NCBI RefSeq assembly: GCF_018614415.1
Contig: NZ_JAGGOO010000028.1
Location: 1 to 64,000 of the forward strand
Length of the DNA: 64,000 nucleotides
Direction: 5' to 3'
Source of the DNA: Streptomyces sp. ISL-12
GTDB lineage: Bacteria > Actinomycetota > Actinomycetes > Streptomycetales > Streptomycetaceae
In this document: positions 63,796-64,000 of the stretch, one piece after another
How positions within the stretch are numbered: the first letter of the stretch is position 1
Layout of the letters: each line of letters begins with the position of its first letter
The notes under the pieces: generated by a model
What the model was told of the DNA's origin: nothing
Seen by the model: only the letters and a program-made list of their open reading frames with translations
Database searches by the model: none
Translations under genes and position numbers: made by a program

Positions 63796-64000
63796 TCAGG
63801 ACGGCGGAGCCGGCAGCGGCAGCGCGGCCAGGGCGCGGGCGGCGTGCACGAGGTTGGACGCCATGGCCTTGGCGGTCGACACCGACCAGTCGTGGCCGCG
63901 GTCGTCGTCGAGGAAGTCGGGTCCGGGGCCGGGACCGAGGTGCCAGTACGTCCACGACTGGCCGGGGACGGTGTAGCCGATGTCGACCAGGGCGCCGTTG
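63796..64000 (-). CDS. C-terminal part of an unknown protein (cut by window edge)
   Basis: The last 67 codons are readable: NGALVDIGYTVPGQSWTYWH, then GPGPGPDFLDDDRGHDW, then a Ser/Ala/Leu-rich helix and a Pro-rich end before TGA at 63796-63798. High GC in third codon positions supports a real gene. I do not recognise the family. The start is outside the window. Confidence 0.65.
   Translation of the reverse strand, partial: NGALVDIGYTVPGQSWTYWHLGPGPGPDFLDDDRGHDWSVSTAKAMASNLVHAARALAALPLPAPPS

Overview
The window is very GC-rich, densely packed chromosomal DNA with strong third-position GC bias. Its gene content is typical of Streptomyces: a furA-katG pair, a Spo0M homologue, a TerB protein, a GerMN-lipoprotein two-component operon, many GTG starts and 4-base stop/start overlaps, one TTA codon, and DasR-like sites. 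I see no rRNA or tRNA genes, insertion sequences, integrases or CRISPR arrays. It reads as ordinary Streptomyces chromosome with two accessory stretches.

Layout. 0-10 kb: a truncated TetR gene with a clear operator array, divergent from a phosphoketolase-GH65 phosphorylase operon, then an SDR, a DMT-type transporter and a benzaldehyde-type aldehyde dehydrogenase divergent from a small HTH protein. 10-18.7 kb: small hypotheticals, a CoxM-like FAD protein, a FemAB/CelD-like acyltransferase, a GlxA-like AraC regulator, a membrane-anchored M23 peptidase with a degenerate lysozyme-like domain, a methyltransferase coupled to a membrane gene with a probable 5' frameshift, and a DUF4037 protein. 18.7-24.5 kb: a five-gene leftward sugar operon (ABC lipoprotein, two permeases, PfkB kinase, GH4 glycosidase) with a good promoter. 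24.6-34.9 kb: a secreted subtilisin, a GT4 glycosyltransferase pair, an AfsQ/Cse-like two-component operon facing a TTA-containing metzincin-like protein, a WGR/beta-propeller protein and a DUF350 membrane protein separated by a 20-bp tandem repeat. 34.9-47 kb: furA-katG, a double alpha/beta hydrolase controlled by a divergent MerR regulator, a second two-component system, secreted CAP and lamin-tail proteins, and TerB divergent from Spo0M.

47-62 kb is the most interesting part. A coupled ACP-ketosynthase-acyltransferase cassette with a perfect 15-bp palindrome upstream is followed by a cobalamin riboswitch driving a B12 ABC transporter (btuFCD). Next comes a TetR-controlled flavoprotein operon (PPOX protein, phthalate-dioxygenase-type reductase, siderophore-interacting protein). 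Then a tightly overlapping five-gene operon (PhyH-type dioxygenase, DUF6271 GT-A-like protein, ornithine/lysine-type PLP decarboxylase, GNAT, MFS exporter) lies downstream of two DasR-box-like sites. I read this last operon as an uncharacterised small-molecule pathway under possible N-acetylglucosamine control; its product cannot be deduced from sequence. The window ends with an L,D-transpeptidase, an SDR lacking its catalytic Ser and Lys, and a truncated unknown gene.

All family assignments come from reading motifs by eye; no database search was run.
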